NCBI GenBank assembly: GCA_945900785.1
Contig: CAMDJM010000020.1
Span: 1 to 64,000 of the forward strand
Source of the DNA: Akkermansia muciniphila
GTDB lineage: Bacteria > Verrucomicrobiota > Verrucomicrobiia > Verrucomicrobiales > V1-33
DNA: 64,000 nt
Direction: 5' to 3'
Position 1 is the stretch's first letter. Each line of letters opens with the position of its first letter. Both the position numbers and the translations under genes were made by a program. Shown piece after piece: positions 25,575 through 33,983 of the stretch. The notes beneath the pieces were generated by a model. That model was not told the DNA's origin. It saw only the letters and a list, made by a program, of their open reading frames with translations, and made no database searches.

Positions 25575-27611
25575 TCATTGATCCTGATCTGCAGCAGAAT
25601 GGACCCGGATAAAAAGCGATTGCCGGGGGCTTGGGGGATCATCGGTGGGGGCTGGAAAGTTGAGACGACGCCATTGGTGGGGGCGGAGGAGGAATCGGGG
25701 CACGGAAAAATGGTCCGTGGTGGCCTGCGGCGTGGTGTTGAAGAGGATGTCTGGCCTCCCGGGGAGGTGGAGAGTGACCTCCATCTGGAAACAGGCCCCG
25801 ATTTTTTCGACAGTCACGGAGGCAGAAGAACGCGGCTTGGGCAAAAGCAGGAATGAGGCTGAAGGGAGAGTGGATAGATCGACCGAATGGCTTTCGCTGC
25901 AACGCGCAGTAACTCTGGCGGGTGGCAACTCAGGAGAAGCTGTGCCAGTTGCCGGAGCTGGATTGCCCGGAGTGTTCCGGCGATTTTTGATGTCAGCTGG
26001 CCTGGCCGTAGGTTCCTCAGGCGGGCGGTTGTTTTCCCATGGCGCACTTAGGAATTCCACTTTGGCTCCAGAGTCGTTGGATTCACGGATGGCATTGACG
26101 ATTTCAGTGGCGATGCGTTGGGTGCGGCAAGGGCCGGTGACAGTGAGAAGGGGAGGTTCGGCCTCAGGATTCCAACCCTGATCATTGGGCACGGATGTCG
26201 ATTCGGCCCCTTCTGGCCCGGCTGATCGCTCCGGTATCCCCACGGCAGCGAAGAGTTTATTGAGGGAGCCCTGAACCGGTTTTTCAACATATAGCCGCGA
26301 AGTGAAAACCGGCTGGGTGATTCTAGAATCCGTTAAAACGACCGGTTCATTTGGATCCAGAGCACTGATTCCGGTGGTCTGGATGGGGCTGCCGTAGTTG
26401 ATGAATCCCTCGAACTCAATGACTTCCGGCGCGAGATTCAGATCAATGGTGTAGCCGTCATCCGAGACAGTGGCGGTGAATTCTTCCGATCCAGGAGTTA
26501 GCGGACTTTGTTCTAAGGCCGAGTCCCGGATCCTGTAGTTCCGGCGATTGAAGGCCTTGAGCATAATGCTGGAAAGCTCAAAAGTGCCCACGCGGATGCT
26601 GTCGCCGGACTGGGTGTCGAGTTCCAGTATAGCCCCGGATTCCACGACCCGGACGCGGAGCCCCGCCTGCGCGGCCAGCAGCTGAAGATTGGAAAGCAGA
26701 GAGACGCCGGGGATTTCCAGAGTGACCAAAGCAGGGGAATCGCCAGTGGCCAGGGCTTGAGCCGCCGTTTTCTCCAACAGGAAAACAGCCGGTGGAACTT
26801 CATCCGTTTCGTGCGGCAGCGTCTCCCAATGATGCTGGAGCAGAGCGAGCGCATCGGGAACGGTCAGGGACTGGATTCCGGGGAGCGGAAGGATAAAGTC
26901 GCGCAGCCGTTGCCGCATCAGGCGCACGGCGTCACTGGGCGGTGTGGTGGAACGATCCTCACCCCGGATCCGCCCCGGAGACCCGAAATCGCCGGAAAAG
27001 GAAGCTGGCGTTGACCTGTCAGCCGGAGAGGACTCCGGCGTTTTGAGAAAATGACGGATCATGCCCAGCAATCCGATCATATAGACGGGATAGCGGTAGA
27101 AAGCGGGAGGGTAGAAGTAGAGCATACCAAACCAAGGGTGGCCGATGCAGATAGTAATATAGAAAACGATGGTGGTGGCGACGGCTGGAACGCTGTCGTT
27201 TTGGCCGGTGAAGGCGTTGCCGGTGATTTGAAAACTGGAGAAGGCGGCCGGAGCAAGGTAGCTGCGGTTGGCCATCCCGGAGGAGAAGTTGCTGGCGGCG
27301 GCCGGTGCTTGAGCCGGGGCGGGACGCGCCGCAGAATCAGGGGCGGCGATGGCAGCGGGCGCTGGAGTGGATTTCGAATGAGAGGGAGGTGCCGGCGATT
27401 TTGCCCTGGCGGCCTGGGGTTGAAAGCGATTGATGACGGGGTGAGGCCATGTGAAAAGGGGGAAGGGAGCCTGGAGGGTCAGGGACCGAAAATAGATAGG
27501 AGAGAAGCCGGACGTCATCTCGGAGGCAGCATCCCACTGCCAATGCAGCGTCTGGGAAAAGGCGCCTGTGGCCAAGGGCAGAAATGCACAGAGGAAGGGA
27601 AGGATTCGCAT
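25575..27611 (-). CDS. Secreted protein with secretin-like segment
   Basis: 678 residues from the ATG at 27611, with a signal peptide (MRILPFLCAFLPLATGAFS). Pro/Ala-rich low complexity and a hydrophobic, aromatic stretch (IVFYITICIGHPWFGML) follow around residues 150-190. From about 270 to 480 there is a segment that resembles the N-terminal domains of verrucomicrobial type IV pilus secretins (VTLEIPGVSLLSNLQLLAAQAGL and VIEFEGFINYGSPIQT), but no full secretin barrel follows. The C-terminus is Pro-rich then beta-rich. It may be a pilus or secretion-associated protein, perhaps related to the nearby prepilin peptidase. This identification is tentative. Confidence 0.55.
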   Translation of the reverse strand: MRILPFLCAFLPLATGAFSQTLHWQWDAASEMTSGFSPIYFRSLTLQAPFPLFTWPHPVINRFQPQAARAKSPAPPSHSKSTPAPAAIAAPDSAARPAPAQAPAAASNFSSGMANRSYLAPAAFSSFQITGNAFTGQNDSVPAVATTIVFYITICIGHPWFGMLYFYPPAFYRYPVYMIGLLGMIRHFLKTPESSPADRSTPASFSGDFGSPGRIRGEDRSTTPPSDAVRLMRQRLRDFILPLPGIQSLTVPDALALLQHHWETLPHETDEVPPAVFLLEKTAAQALATGDSPALVTLEIPGVSLLSNLQLLAAQAGLRVRVVESGAILELDTQSGDSIRVGTFELSSIMLKAFNRRNYRIRDSALEQSPLTPGSEEFTATVSDDGYTIDLNLAPEVIEFEGFINYGSPIQTTGISALDPNEPVVLTDSRITQPVFTSRLYVEKPVQGSLNKLFAAVGIPERSAGPEGAESTSVPNDQGWNPEAEPPLLTVTGPCRTQRIATEIVNAIRESNDSGAKVEFLSAPWENNRPPEEPTARPADIKNRRNTPGNPAPATGTASPELPPARVTARCSESHSVDLSTLPSASFLLLPKPRSSASVTVEKIGACFQMEVTLHLPGRPDILFNTTPQATTDHFSVPRFLLRPHQWRRLNFPAPTDDPPSPRQSLFIRVHSAADQDQ

Positions 27612-27914
27612 GACACCCTGTGTTCCGCCCGGAGGGTGCGGATGGTTTCGTGAATTTTCAGGTTCGGCGGCACTTTGTGCTTTATATAGCCCGGAAGGCA
27701 GGGTCATTCGGTTGGCCGCCCTGCGGCGGGTCGAATTTCGTGGAAAACCCTTTCAATGCCCGGAAAGGACCTGCGGCTCTCCGGACAGGCAATGTGGGGA
27801 GACACCCGGCCGCCGCCTGCCCATTTTCCCGATTTCGGCAGCCCATTTGCTTTTTCCGGAAAACCCCTCCACGGTGCGCGGTCCTCACTCTATTTACTGG
27901 AAAGCCGAGCCCCC

Positions 27915-30557
27915 ATGGGAAAAACACTGATCATTGCCGAAAAACCTAGCGTTGCCACCGAACTTGCCCGTGTCCTGGGCAAGCTGCCAGGCATGACCAA
28001 ATTCGACAAGGAGAAGGACTGGTTCGAGAACGACACCCACGTCATCTCCTCCGCCGTCGGTCACCTTCTGGAACTTGCCCTGCCCGAGGCGAAGGACGGA
28101 AAAAAGCCCAAGTGGAACTTCGAAAGCCTCCCCATCCTGCCGGAAGCCTTCGCCCTGAATCCTATCGAAAAAAGCGCTGAGCGCCTTACTGTTCTAAAGA
28201 AACTCCTCAAACGCGCCGACATCACCGCCATCATCAATGCCTGCGATGCTGGCCGCGAGGGCGAGCTGATTTTCCGCTATATCATCCAGGCCTCCGGCTC
28301 CAAAAAACCCGAGCAACGCCTCTGGATGCAATCCATGACCCAGGGCGCGATCACCGCCGCCTTCGCGAATCTCCGCGACGAGAAAACCATGCAGCCCCTT
28401 GCTGATGCCGCCGTGTGCCGCAGCGAGAGCGACTGGCTGGTCGGCATCAACAGCACCCGCGCCCTCACCGCCTTCAACTCCCGCAACGGCGGCTTCCTCA
28501 AAACTCCGGTCGGCCGCGTCCAGACCCCGACGCTCGCAATCCTGGCCAAGCGAGCCAAGGAAATCGCCGCTTTTGTCAGCCGCGACTACTGGGAAGTTTT
28601 TGGGGACTTCCACGTCACCGCCGGCGACTACCGCGGCCGCTGGTTCAATGAATCCTTCAAAAAGGACGAAACCGACCCCCACGCCCGTGCCGAGCGCCTC
28701 TGGTCGCTCGCCGAAGCCGAAGCCATCCGCGACCGCTGCGACGGCCGCCCCGGCGTCATCGAGGAAACCCGCAAGCCCAGCAAACAAGCCCCGCCCCAGC
28801 TCTACGACCTCACCAGTCTCCAGCGCGAGGCCAGCAACCGCTTCGGCTTCAGCGCCCGCCGCACCCTCCAGCTCGCCCAGTCCCTCTATGAAGGCCACAA
28901 GGTCCTGACTTATCCCAGAACCGACTCCCGCTATCTCCCGGAAGACTACCTGCCTAACGTCAAGGACGTCATGAAAGCCTTCGCCGGCCTCAGTGCCTCC
29001 GAGCGCGACTCCCTCGCGGATGATCTCAGCAAACACGCGGACACCGCCCTCACCAAAGGCTACGTCACCGGCACCAAGCGCGTCTTTGATACCAGCAAAG
29101 TCAGTGACCACTTTGCCATCATCCCCACCGGCCTCACCCCCAAAAAACTCAACGCCGAGGAATCCAAACTCTTCGACATGGTCACCCGGCGCTTCATCGC
29201 CGTCTTCTTCCCCAGCGCCGAGTTCGAACTCACCACCCGCATTACCCGCATTTCCGCCGACTCCTTTAAAACCGACGGCAAAGTCATGCGCGTCCCCGGC
29301 TGGCTCGAAGTCTACGGCAAGCTGGCCGCCAGCGATGGCGAGCAATCCATCGTCGCCGCCAAAGACGGCGAACCCGCCCAACCCGTCGCCATCGAAGTCG
29401 AAGCCAACGCCACCAAACCGCCCGCACAATTCACGGAAGCCACTTTGTTATCCACCATGGAAGGCGCGGGCAAGCTGGTCGACGACGACGAACTCCGCGA
29501 AGCCATGAGCGAACGCGGCCTTGGCACCCCCGCCACCCGTGCCGCCACCATCGAAGGCCTCATCTACGAACAATACATCCTCCGCAACGGCCGCGAACTC
29601 ATCGCCACCCCCAAAGGCATTGGCCTCATCGACCAGCTCGGCGAGATCGGCGTGGAAGTCCTGACTTCCCCCGAAATGACGGGGAATTGGGAATTCAAGC
29701 TCAAGCAAATGGAAGCCGGCAAGCTCGACCGCTCCACCTTCATGAGCCAGATCCGCCAGCTCACCACGGAGGTTGTCGATAAAACCAAAGCCTACGCCCA
29801 GGTCGCCAAAACCCGGGAATACGACGATCTAAAAGTCCATTGCCCTAATTGCGGGGAAACCACCCTCAGGCAGACCGACAAATTCTTCCAATGCCGGAAC
29901 CCCGAGTGCGGCTTCCGCGTCTTCAAAACGGTCGCCGGACGCATCATCACCGAGGAGGAAACCGCCACCCTCATCCGTGACCGCTACGTCGGCCCACTCG
30001 ATGGCTTCCGGAACCGCTTCGGTCAGGAATTCAGCGCCGGACTCGAACTCACCGCCGACCTCAAAGTCGGCTTCCAGTTCACCAAAACCGAAGTCCAGGA
30101 AAAGCAGGCCGAAGCCCTGGAGGACAAATCCAACGTCCTCTGCCCTTGTCCCGTCTGCAAAATCAACGGCAAGGACAACATGATCTACGACACCGAGTCC
30201 GCCTACATCTGCGAGTCCGCCATCCGGGGCGATGCCGATGGCTGCAAGCCCAAGGGCAAACTCAGCAAGGAAATGTGCCAGTATCCCATCAGCCGGGAGC
30301 AGGCCATCAAATACTTCACCGAAGGCAAAACCGACCTCATCGACAAATTTGTCAGCAAGAAGAACCGCCCCTTCACCGCCCGCCTTGTCTGCAACACTGA
30401 AGGCAAGATGATGCTCGGCTGGGACTTCCCCGAGCGCGAGCCCAAGCTCGACGCCGAAGGCAAACCCATCCCCCCCCGCGCCCGCACCGGCCCTCCCCGC
30501 CGCGACTTCACCGCCGCCAAAAAGGCCCCTGCGAAAAAGACCGCCAAGCGGAAGTAA
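27915..30557 (+). CDS. topB: DNA topoisomerase III-type (type IA) enzyme
   Basis: 880 residues from the ATG at 27915 (MGKTLIIAEKPSVATELARV), chosen over upstream in-frame starts because the TOPRIM domain begins here. TOPRIM acidic residues are in NACDAGREGELIFRYI; the catalytic tyrosine is in VLTYPRTDSRYLPEDY. After about residue 640 come zinc-ribbon-like Cys pairs (CPNCGETT, CRNPECGF and CPCPVCK) and a Lys/Ala-rich basic tail (KKAPAKKTAKRK). It relaxes and decatenates DNA. The C-terminal zinc region and tail are longer than in E. coli TopB. Confidence 0.92.
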   Translation: MGKTLIIAEKPSVATELARVLGKLPGMTKFDKEKDWFENDTHVISSAVGHLLELALPEAKDGKKPKWNFESLPILPEAFALNPIEKSAERLTVLKKLLKRADITAIINACDAGREGELIFRYIIQASGSKKPEQRLWMQSMTQGAITAAFANLRDEKTMQPLADAAVCRSESDWLVGINSTRALTAFNSRNGGFLKTPVGRVQTPTLAILAKRAKEIAAFVSRDYWEVFGDFHVTAGDYRGRWFNESFKKDETDPHARAERLWSLAEAEAIRDRCDGRPGVIEETRKPSKQAPPQLYDLTSLQREASNRFGFSARRTLQLAQSLYEGHKVLTYPRTDSRYLPEDYLPNVKDVMKAFAGLSASERDSLADDLSKHADTALTKGYVTGTKRVFDTSKVSDHFAIIPTGLTPKKLNAEESKLFDMVTRRFIAVFFPSAEFELTTRITRISADSFKTDGKVMRVPGWLEVYGKLAASDGEQSIVAAKDGEPAQPVAIEVEANATKPPAQFTEATLLSTMEGAGKLVDDDELREAMSERGLGTPATRAATIEGLIYEQYILRNGRELIATPKGIGLIDQLGEIGVEVLTSPEMTGNWEFKLKQMEAGKLDRSTFMSQIRQLTTEVVDKTKAYAQVAKTREYDDLKVHCPNCGETTLRQTDKFFQCRNPECGFRVFKTVAGRIITEEETATLIRDRYVGPLDGFRNRFGQEFSAGLELTADLKVGFQFTKTEVQEKQAEALEDKSNVLCPCPVCKINGKDNMIYDTESAYICESAIRGDADGCKPKGKLSKEMCQYPISREQAIKYFTEGKTDLIDKFVSKKNRPFTARLVCNTEGKMMLGWDFPEREPKLDAEGKPIPPRARTGPPRRDFTAAKKAPAKKTAKRK

Positions 30558-30570
30558 GTCGCCGCCCCAA

Positions 30571-30716
30571 CAAGGGAGCACGGGGCTCCGGCCCGTGAAG
30601 ATCCAACCCTTACTATCATTAGAAAACTTTCCGGATCCTTGGAATGGAAATATACTATTCTGCCCTGCGCCCGCCTCCCCAAATAAACACCCGGGCCGGA
30701 GCCCCGGGCTCCCTTC
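30571..30716. repeat. Inverted pair of GGGAGCACGGGGCTCCGGCCCG repeat
   Basis: A 27-bp palindromic unit at 30571-30597 is repeated in inverse orientation at about 30687-30716, separated by about 90 bp of A/T-richer sequence. The same unit occurs at 45372, 45581 and inside lnt at 45978. This pairing looks like a small non-autonomous mobile or REP-pair element. Confidence 0.75.
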
Positions 30717-30745
30717 CACACGGCACAACACGCGAATCCCATGAG

Positions 30746-30774
30746 TTGACACCTCTGCCCTGCCGCCGTAAACA
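30746..30774 (+). promoter_or_regulatory. Sigma-70-like promoter of the riboswitch transcript
   Basis: A perfect -35 TTGACA at 30746-30751 is followed after 17 bp by TAAACA at 30769-30774. Transcription would start near 30781, just before the conserved riboswitch core. Confidence 0.5.
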
Positions 30775-30945
30775 CCAGCGTCCGCGCGACATGGAACCCG
30801 GTGAGAACCCGGGACAGTTGGCGCTGCTGTATCCGGTTACAATGTCCCAATATGCCAATCTAAAGACCTGGTGGTTCCCATTTGAACCAACAGAGGGAGG
30901 GTGAAGGCGGGGCGGAGGTCTGAAGCCGGGAGTCAGAATACTTGG
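30775..30945 (+). promoter_or_regulatory. Cobalamin (B12) riboswitch
   Basis: The leader shows the B12 aptamer landmarks in order: GGAACCCGGTGAGAACCCGG at about 30793-30812, then a CTGCTGTATCCGG block matching the conserved core after the GCCCCCGC strand, and a closing TCTGAAGCCGGGAGTCAGAA near 30919-30938 that corresponds to the B12-box strand (AAGnCAGGAGAC). It lies between a strong -35/-10 pair and three genes for exported proteins starting at 31001, so cobalamin should repress them. The call is by eye and the box is somewhat divergent. Confidence 0.75.
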
Positions 30946-31000
30946 AACGCGGACTTAACCAACATCGACCACTGGCTCGTTCCAAAGCCGGTCCGAACCT

Positions 31001-31693
31001 ATGACCAAACTCAAAAACCAGCGCCTGTCCGCAGCGGGCGCGCTCACTGTTTCTGCGACCCTGTTCCTGACGAACACCACCCACGCCGCCGCGTTCCTCT
31101 TTTCGGACGTGACCCAATGGATCGGCCCCGCCGCCGGTCCTGACATCAGCCAGGCCGTCATGGTGGTGCAATGGCCCGGCCAACCTGCCTGGGCCTGGGG
31201 CTTCCGCTGGAATGCCAGCGAAACCCGCCATGGCCGCGATCTCCTCCTCGCCCTTGCCGGAGCGGATCCCCGCTTCACCTTCACGGGAGGCGGATTTGTC
31301 ACCAATCTGGAATGGGATGCCGACCAAAATGGCACTCCTGAATTCACCTTTCCCGGATATGACGGCAGCACCGGCGAATACCTCGGTTATTGGGTCAATA
31401 ACGACCAGGTTCCCGGCCTCTATGCCAACGGGGCCGCCCCCGCCGGATCCCACATTCTGCCGCCTCTTGGCAGCCCCTACGATGAAGCAGGCCCCGGCAG
31501 ATGGGTATCCTCTGACACCGGCGTGCTGGGGCGTCCCGTCGTGGACGGAGCCTGGGACGGATGGCTCTACAGCAGCGGCGATGGCACCGTCCTGCCAGGC
31601 TATCCGGTCAATGCCCCCGCCCCCATCCCGGAACCTGGTGCGGCCGCTCTGCTCGTCCTCACCGGCAGCCTCCTCCTGCGCCGCCGCCGCTAA
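31001..31693 (+). CDS. PEP-CTERM secreted protein under B12 riboswitch control
   Basis: 230 residues. A signal peptide spans about residues 8-30 (SAAGALTVSATLFLTNTTHA). The C-terminus is a PEP-CTERM sorting signal: the tripeptide PEP in IPEPGAAALL, a hydrophobic helix and a terminal run of arginines. This marks it for exosortase-type processing and surface attachment. The body is beta-rich with many tryptophans (WAWGFRWNAS) and a DADQNGTPEF acidic loop. It is the first gene after the cobalamin riboswitch, so a role in cobalamin capture or in a B12-related surface process is plausible but inferred. Confidence 0.8.
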   Translation: MTKLKNQRLSAAGALTVSATLFLTNTTHAAAFLFSDVTQWIGPAAGPDISQAVMVVQWPGQPAWAWGFRWNASETRHGRDLLLALAGADPRFTFTGGGFVTNLEWDADQNGTPEFTFPGYDGSTGEYLGYWVNNDQVPGLYANGAAPAGSHILPPLGSPYDEAGPGRWVSSDTGVLGRPVVDGAWDGWLYSSGDGTVLPGYPVNAPAPIPEPGAAALLVLTGSLLLRRRR

Positions 31694-31707
31694 CTCTATC
31701 TGCCCTT

Positions 31708-31738
31708 CCATGGTCCCTGCTGCCCCCGGGGACCATGG
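31708..31738 (+). terminator. Hairpin after the PEP-CTERM gene
   Basis: A perfect 10-bp stem, CCATGGTCCC with GGGACCATGG around an 11-nt loop, sits 14 bp after the stop. No T-run follows, so it could be a partial attenuator or RNA-stabilising hairpin rather than a full terminator. Confidence 0.45.
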
Positions 31739-31773
31739 TCAGGCTTTCCTTCCAGGATGAACCCTGGAAGGGC

Positions 31774-31920
31774 GTTGAGAGTGGCTGGTTGAGAGTTGAG
31801 AGTAAAATTCTCAACGCCTTGCGCCACCAGGAAAAAACCTCCTTCGAGTGAATGACCGGAAATCACATCAGCTTCCAGGATTAGTTCTCTCCACCTCTCA
31901 ACCTTCAACTCTCAACTTCC
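31774..31920. repeat. Scattered heptamer repeats with a self-complementary copy
   Basis: GTTGAGAG units at about 31774-31803 are followed by their complement (CTCAACGCC near 31810, and CTCTCAACCTTCAACTCTCA at about 31894-31913). These can base-pair across the gap between the first and second genes of the B12-controlled group. Confidence 0.6.
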
Positions 31921-31928
31921 TGTTTGGA

Positions 31929-33983
31929 ATGAAACTAGTCCTGCCAACCATCGCAGCTCTCCTGTCGGCCAGTCCTCCCGCATGGGCCGGACCCTACGCG
32001 CCAGCCGCCGGACAGCCCGGCTCCACCGCCATCCACCGCAGCGATCCCCGCTTCACCACCTGGGCCAGCCGCGTCACCCACTATCAAGTAGGCACCGGGT
32101 GCCTCCCTCAATGGCAGGACACCAGCAAAGCCCCCGGCCCCGCCACCGATGACCCCGCGCACATCACCTGCCTCGGAGCCGGCGGCACCATCACCCTCGC
32201 CTTCCCGGCCTATATCAAAAACGGCCCCGGCCCCGATTTCGCCATTTTTGAAAACAGCTTCCTCGACGAATTCATCGAACACGCCTGGCTCGAAGTCTCC
32301 CGCGATGGCATCAATTTTGTCCGCTTTCCCAACCACTCCTTAACCGATAGTCCGGTTGGCTCCTTTGATCTGATGGACCCCACCAATGTGGCCGGCCTGG
32401 GCTGCAAATACCGCCAACCCTTCGGCGAACCCTACGACCTCGCCGATGTGGGACTGGACTTCGTTTCCCATGTCCGTCTGGTCGATGTCATAGGCAATGG
32501 CACCGCCCGGGACAGCGACAACCGCATCATTTACGACCCGTGGCCCAATGCCCAGTCTGCCGGCTTTGATCTGGATGCCATCGGCGTGATCCACACTGCC
32601 ACCTGGCAAACCCTGACCATTGCCAGCCTCCTCCCGGAAGAAGTCAATTCCAGCACCTTCGTCCACCTGCCGGATGGCCGCTTTGTCCTCGGAGCCCAGG
32701 GCCAACTCAGCCAGCAATCCACCTGGGGCGCGGCCTCCCGCAGTCCGATCGGAAATGGTGGCGTCTCCTTCGATCCCGCCTTCCTCGCCGTGCGGGATGC
32801 CAGCGCCATCCTGCTGGGAGCCGGCGGCGGATTCGGTGGCACCACCGGCGTGCATTTTCTGAATCCGGCGGCTGCCTCACCCTCCCTCACCAGCGCCCCC
32901 CTCGCCTCCCTGCAGAACTTTTCCGGAGTCTGGTGGCAATCTTCCCTTTCCAACCGTTCCGGTTGGCTGGTCGCAGGCACCAATGGTCCCACGGGAAAAA
33001 ATAACCTCACCTTCCTCTCGGCCGATGGCAGCCAGCGCGGTCCGGTGACCGGTGAAATCAGCACCTTCAGCTCCGGCCTTGCCACCGATGCCGCCGGAAA
33101 TGTCTTTGCCGCCCTCTACGAATTGTCAGGCCCGGACAGTGACAGGGTGCTGCGCTTTTCCGCCGCACAGATGGAAGCCGCCGCCGCTGCCGTCCTCGCA
33201 GGCAATCCGGCCCCTCTGACCAAAGCCGCTGCCACCCCGGTTTTCCAATTTGATAGCGCCAGTTCCCTCGCCGTGGATGCCATGGGCCGCGTGTGGGCCT
33301 CCGGCTTCAAGGTAAATCACCTTCAGGTCTATGATCCTGCCACCGGTGCCTCCCGCCGTATCACCCCGGACCACGCTCCGATGGCTGGAGTCTCTGATCC
33401 ACACTATCAAATTCAGGCTTTCTCCCGGCTTGACGAAACCTATCTCGCCTTTCTCGCCACCGATGAGGAAGGCAAACCCGGCAGCCCCATCCTCCACGGC
33501 ATCGCGCCGCTCAGCCATCTCACCGTGCCGGAAACTCTCGCCACCTGGAGGGCCTTTCACTTTGGCACCGCCCCACTCACGCCCACGCTGGAGTCCACCT
33601 TCTGGGGCAACGGTGCCGATCCTGACGGGGACGGCCTGCCCAATCTCCTCGAATACGCCCTCACCACCCCGCCCCTCACCGCCAACCCTCCCGCCACCAC
33701 CGCCGGCCTCTCCAACAGCCACCTCACCCTGACATTTTTCCGGAATCCCCTCCGGCAGGATTTGCGATATACCGTGGAAAGCTCTGCCAGCCCCGCCACC
33801 GGCAGCTGGTCTCCGCTGGCCATGGGAGAAGCTGGCGCTCCCCTCCTTGCCGTGAGCCCCGCCTTGCCAGGAATCACCGAAACAGCCTCCGGGAATCTGA
33901 TCACCGTCCAGGTCCGGGACACCTTCGCCACCTCTTCCCAGGCCAGTCGTTATTTGAGACTGCGCATCACCGTCCTGCCATGA
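31929..33983 (+). CDS. Secreted cell-surface protein, B12-controlled group, gene 2
   Basis: 684 residues from the ATG at 31929 (MKLVLPTIAALLSASPPAWA, a signal peptide). An N-terminal domain of about 215 residues contains GPDFAIFENSFLDEF, then WLEVSRDG and a closing SAGFDLDAIGVIH; the same signature reappears at the end of the next gene. The middle (about 230-540) is a series of beta strands like a propeller. Near residue 565 is a DPDGDGLPNLLEYAL calcium-type motif leading into a beta-rich C-terminus. I have seen the FENSF/FDLDA domain associated with cobalamin-regulated surface proteins, but cannot verify this here. The stop overlaps the next start by 4 bp. Confidence 0.78.
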   Translation: MKLVLPTIAALLSASPPAWAGPYAPAAGQPGSTAIHRSDPRFTTWASRVTHYQVGTGCLPQWQDTSKAPGPATDDPAHITCLGAGGTITLAFPAYIKNGPGPDFAIFENSFLDEFIEHAWLEVSRDGINFVRFPNHSLTDSPVGSFDLMDPTNVAGLGCKYRQPFGEPYDLADVGLDFVSHVRLVDVIGNGTARDSDNRIIYDPWPNAQSAGFDLDAIGVIHTATWQTLTIASLLPEEVNSSTFVHLPDGRFVLGAQGQLSQQSTWGAASRSPIGNGGVSFDPAFLAVRDASAILLGAGGGFGGTTGVHFLNPAAASPSLTSAPLASLQNFSGVWWQSSLSNRSGWLVAGTNGPTGKNNLTFLSADGSQRGPVTGEISTFSSGLATDAAGNVFAALYELSGPDSDRVLRFSAAQMEAAAAAVLAGNPAPLTKAAATPVFQFDSASSLAVDAMGRVWASGFKVNHLQVYDPATGASRRITPDHAPMAGVSDPHYQIQAFSRLDETYLAFLATDEEGKPGSPILHGIAPLSHLTVPETLATWRAFHFGTAPLTPTLESTFWGNGADPDGDGLPNLLEYALTTPPLTANPPATTAGLSNSHLTLTFFRNPLRQDLRYTVESSASPATGSWSPLAMGEAGAPLLAVSPALPGITETASGNLITVQVRDTFATSSQASRYLRLRITVLP

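Noticed and set aside
28194-29429. A 411-codon frame opposite topB
   Set aside because: Antisense shadow with Gly/Ala/Val composition; the plus-strand topoisomerase is unmistakable.
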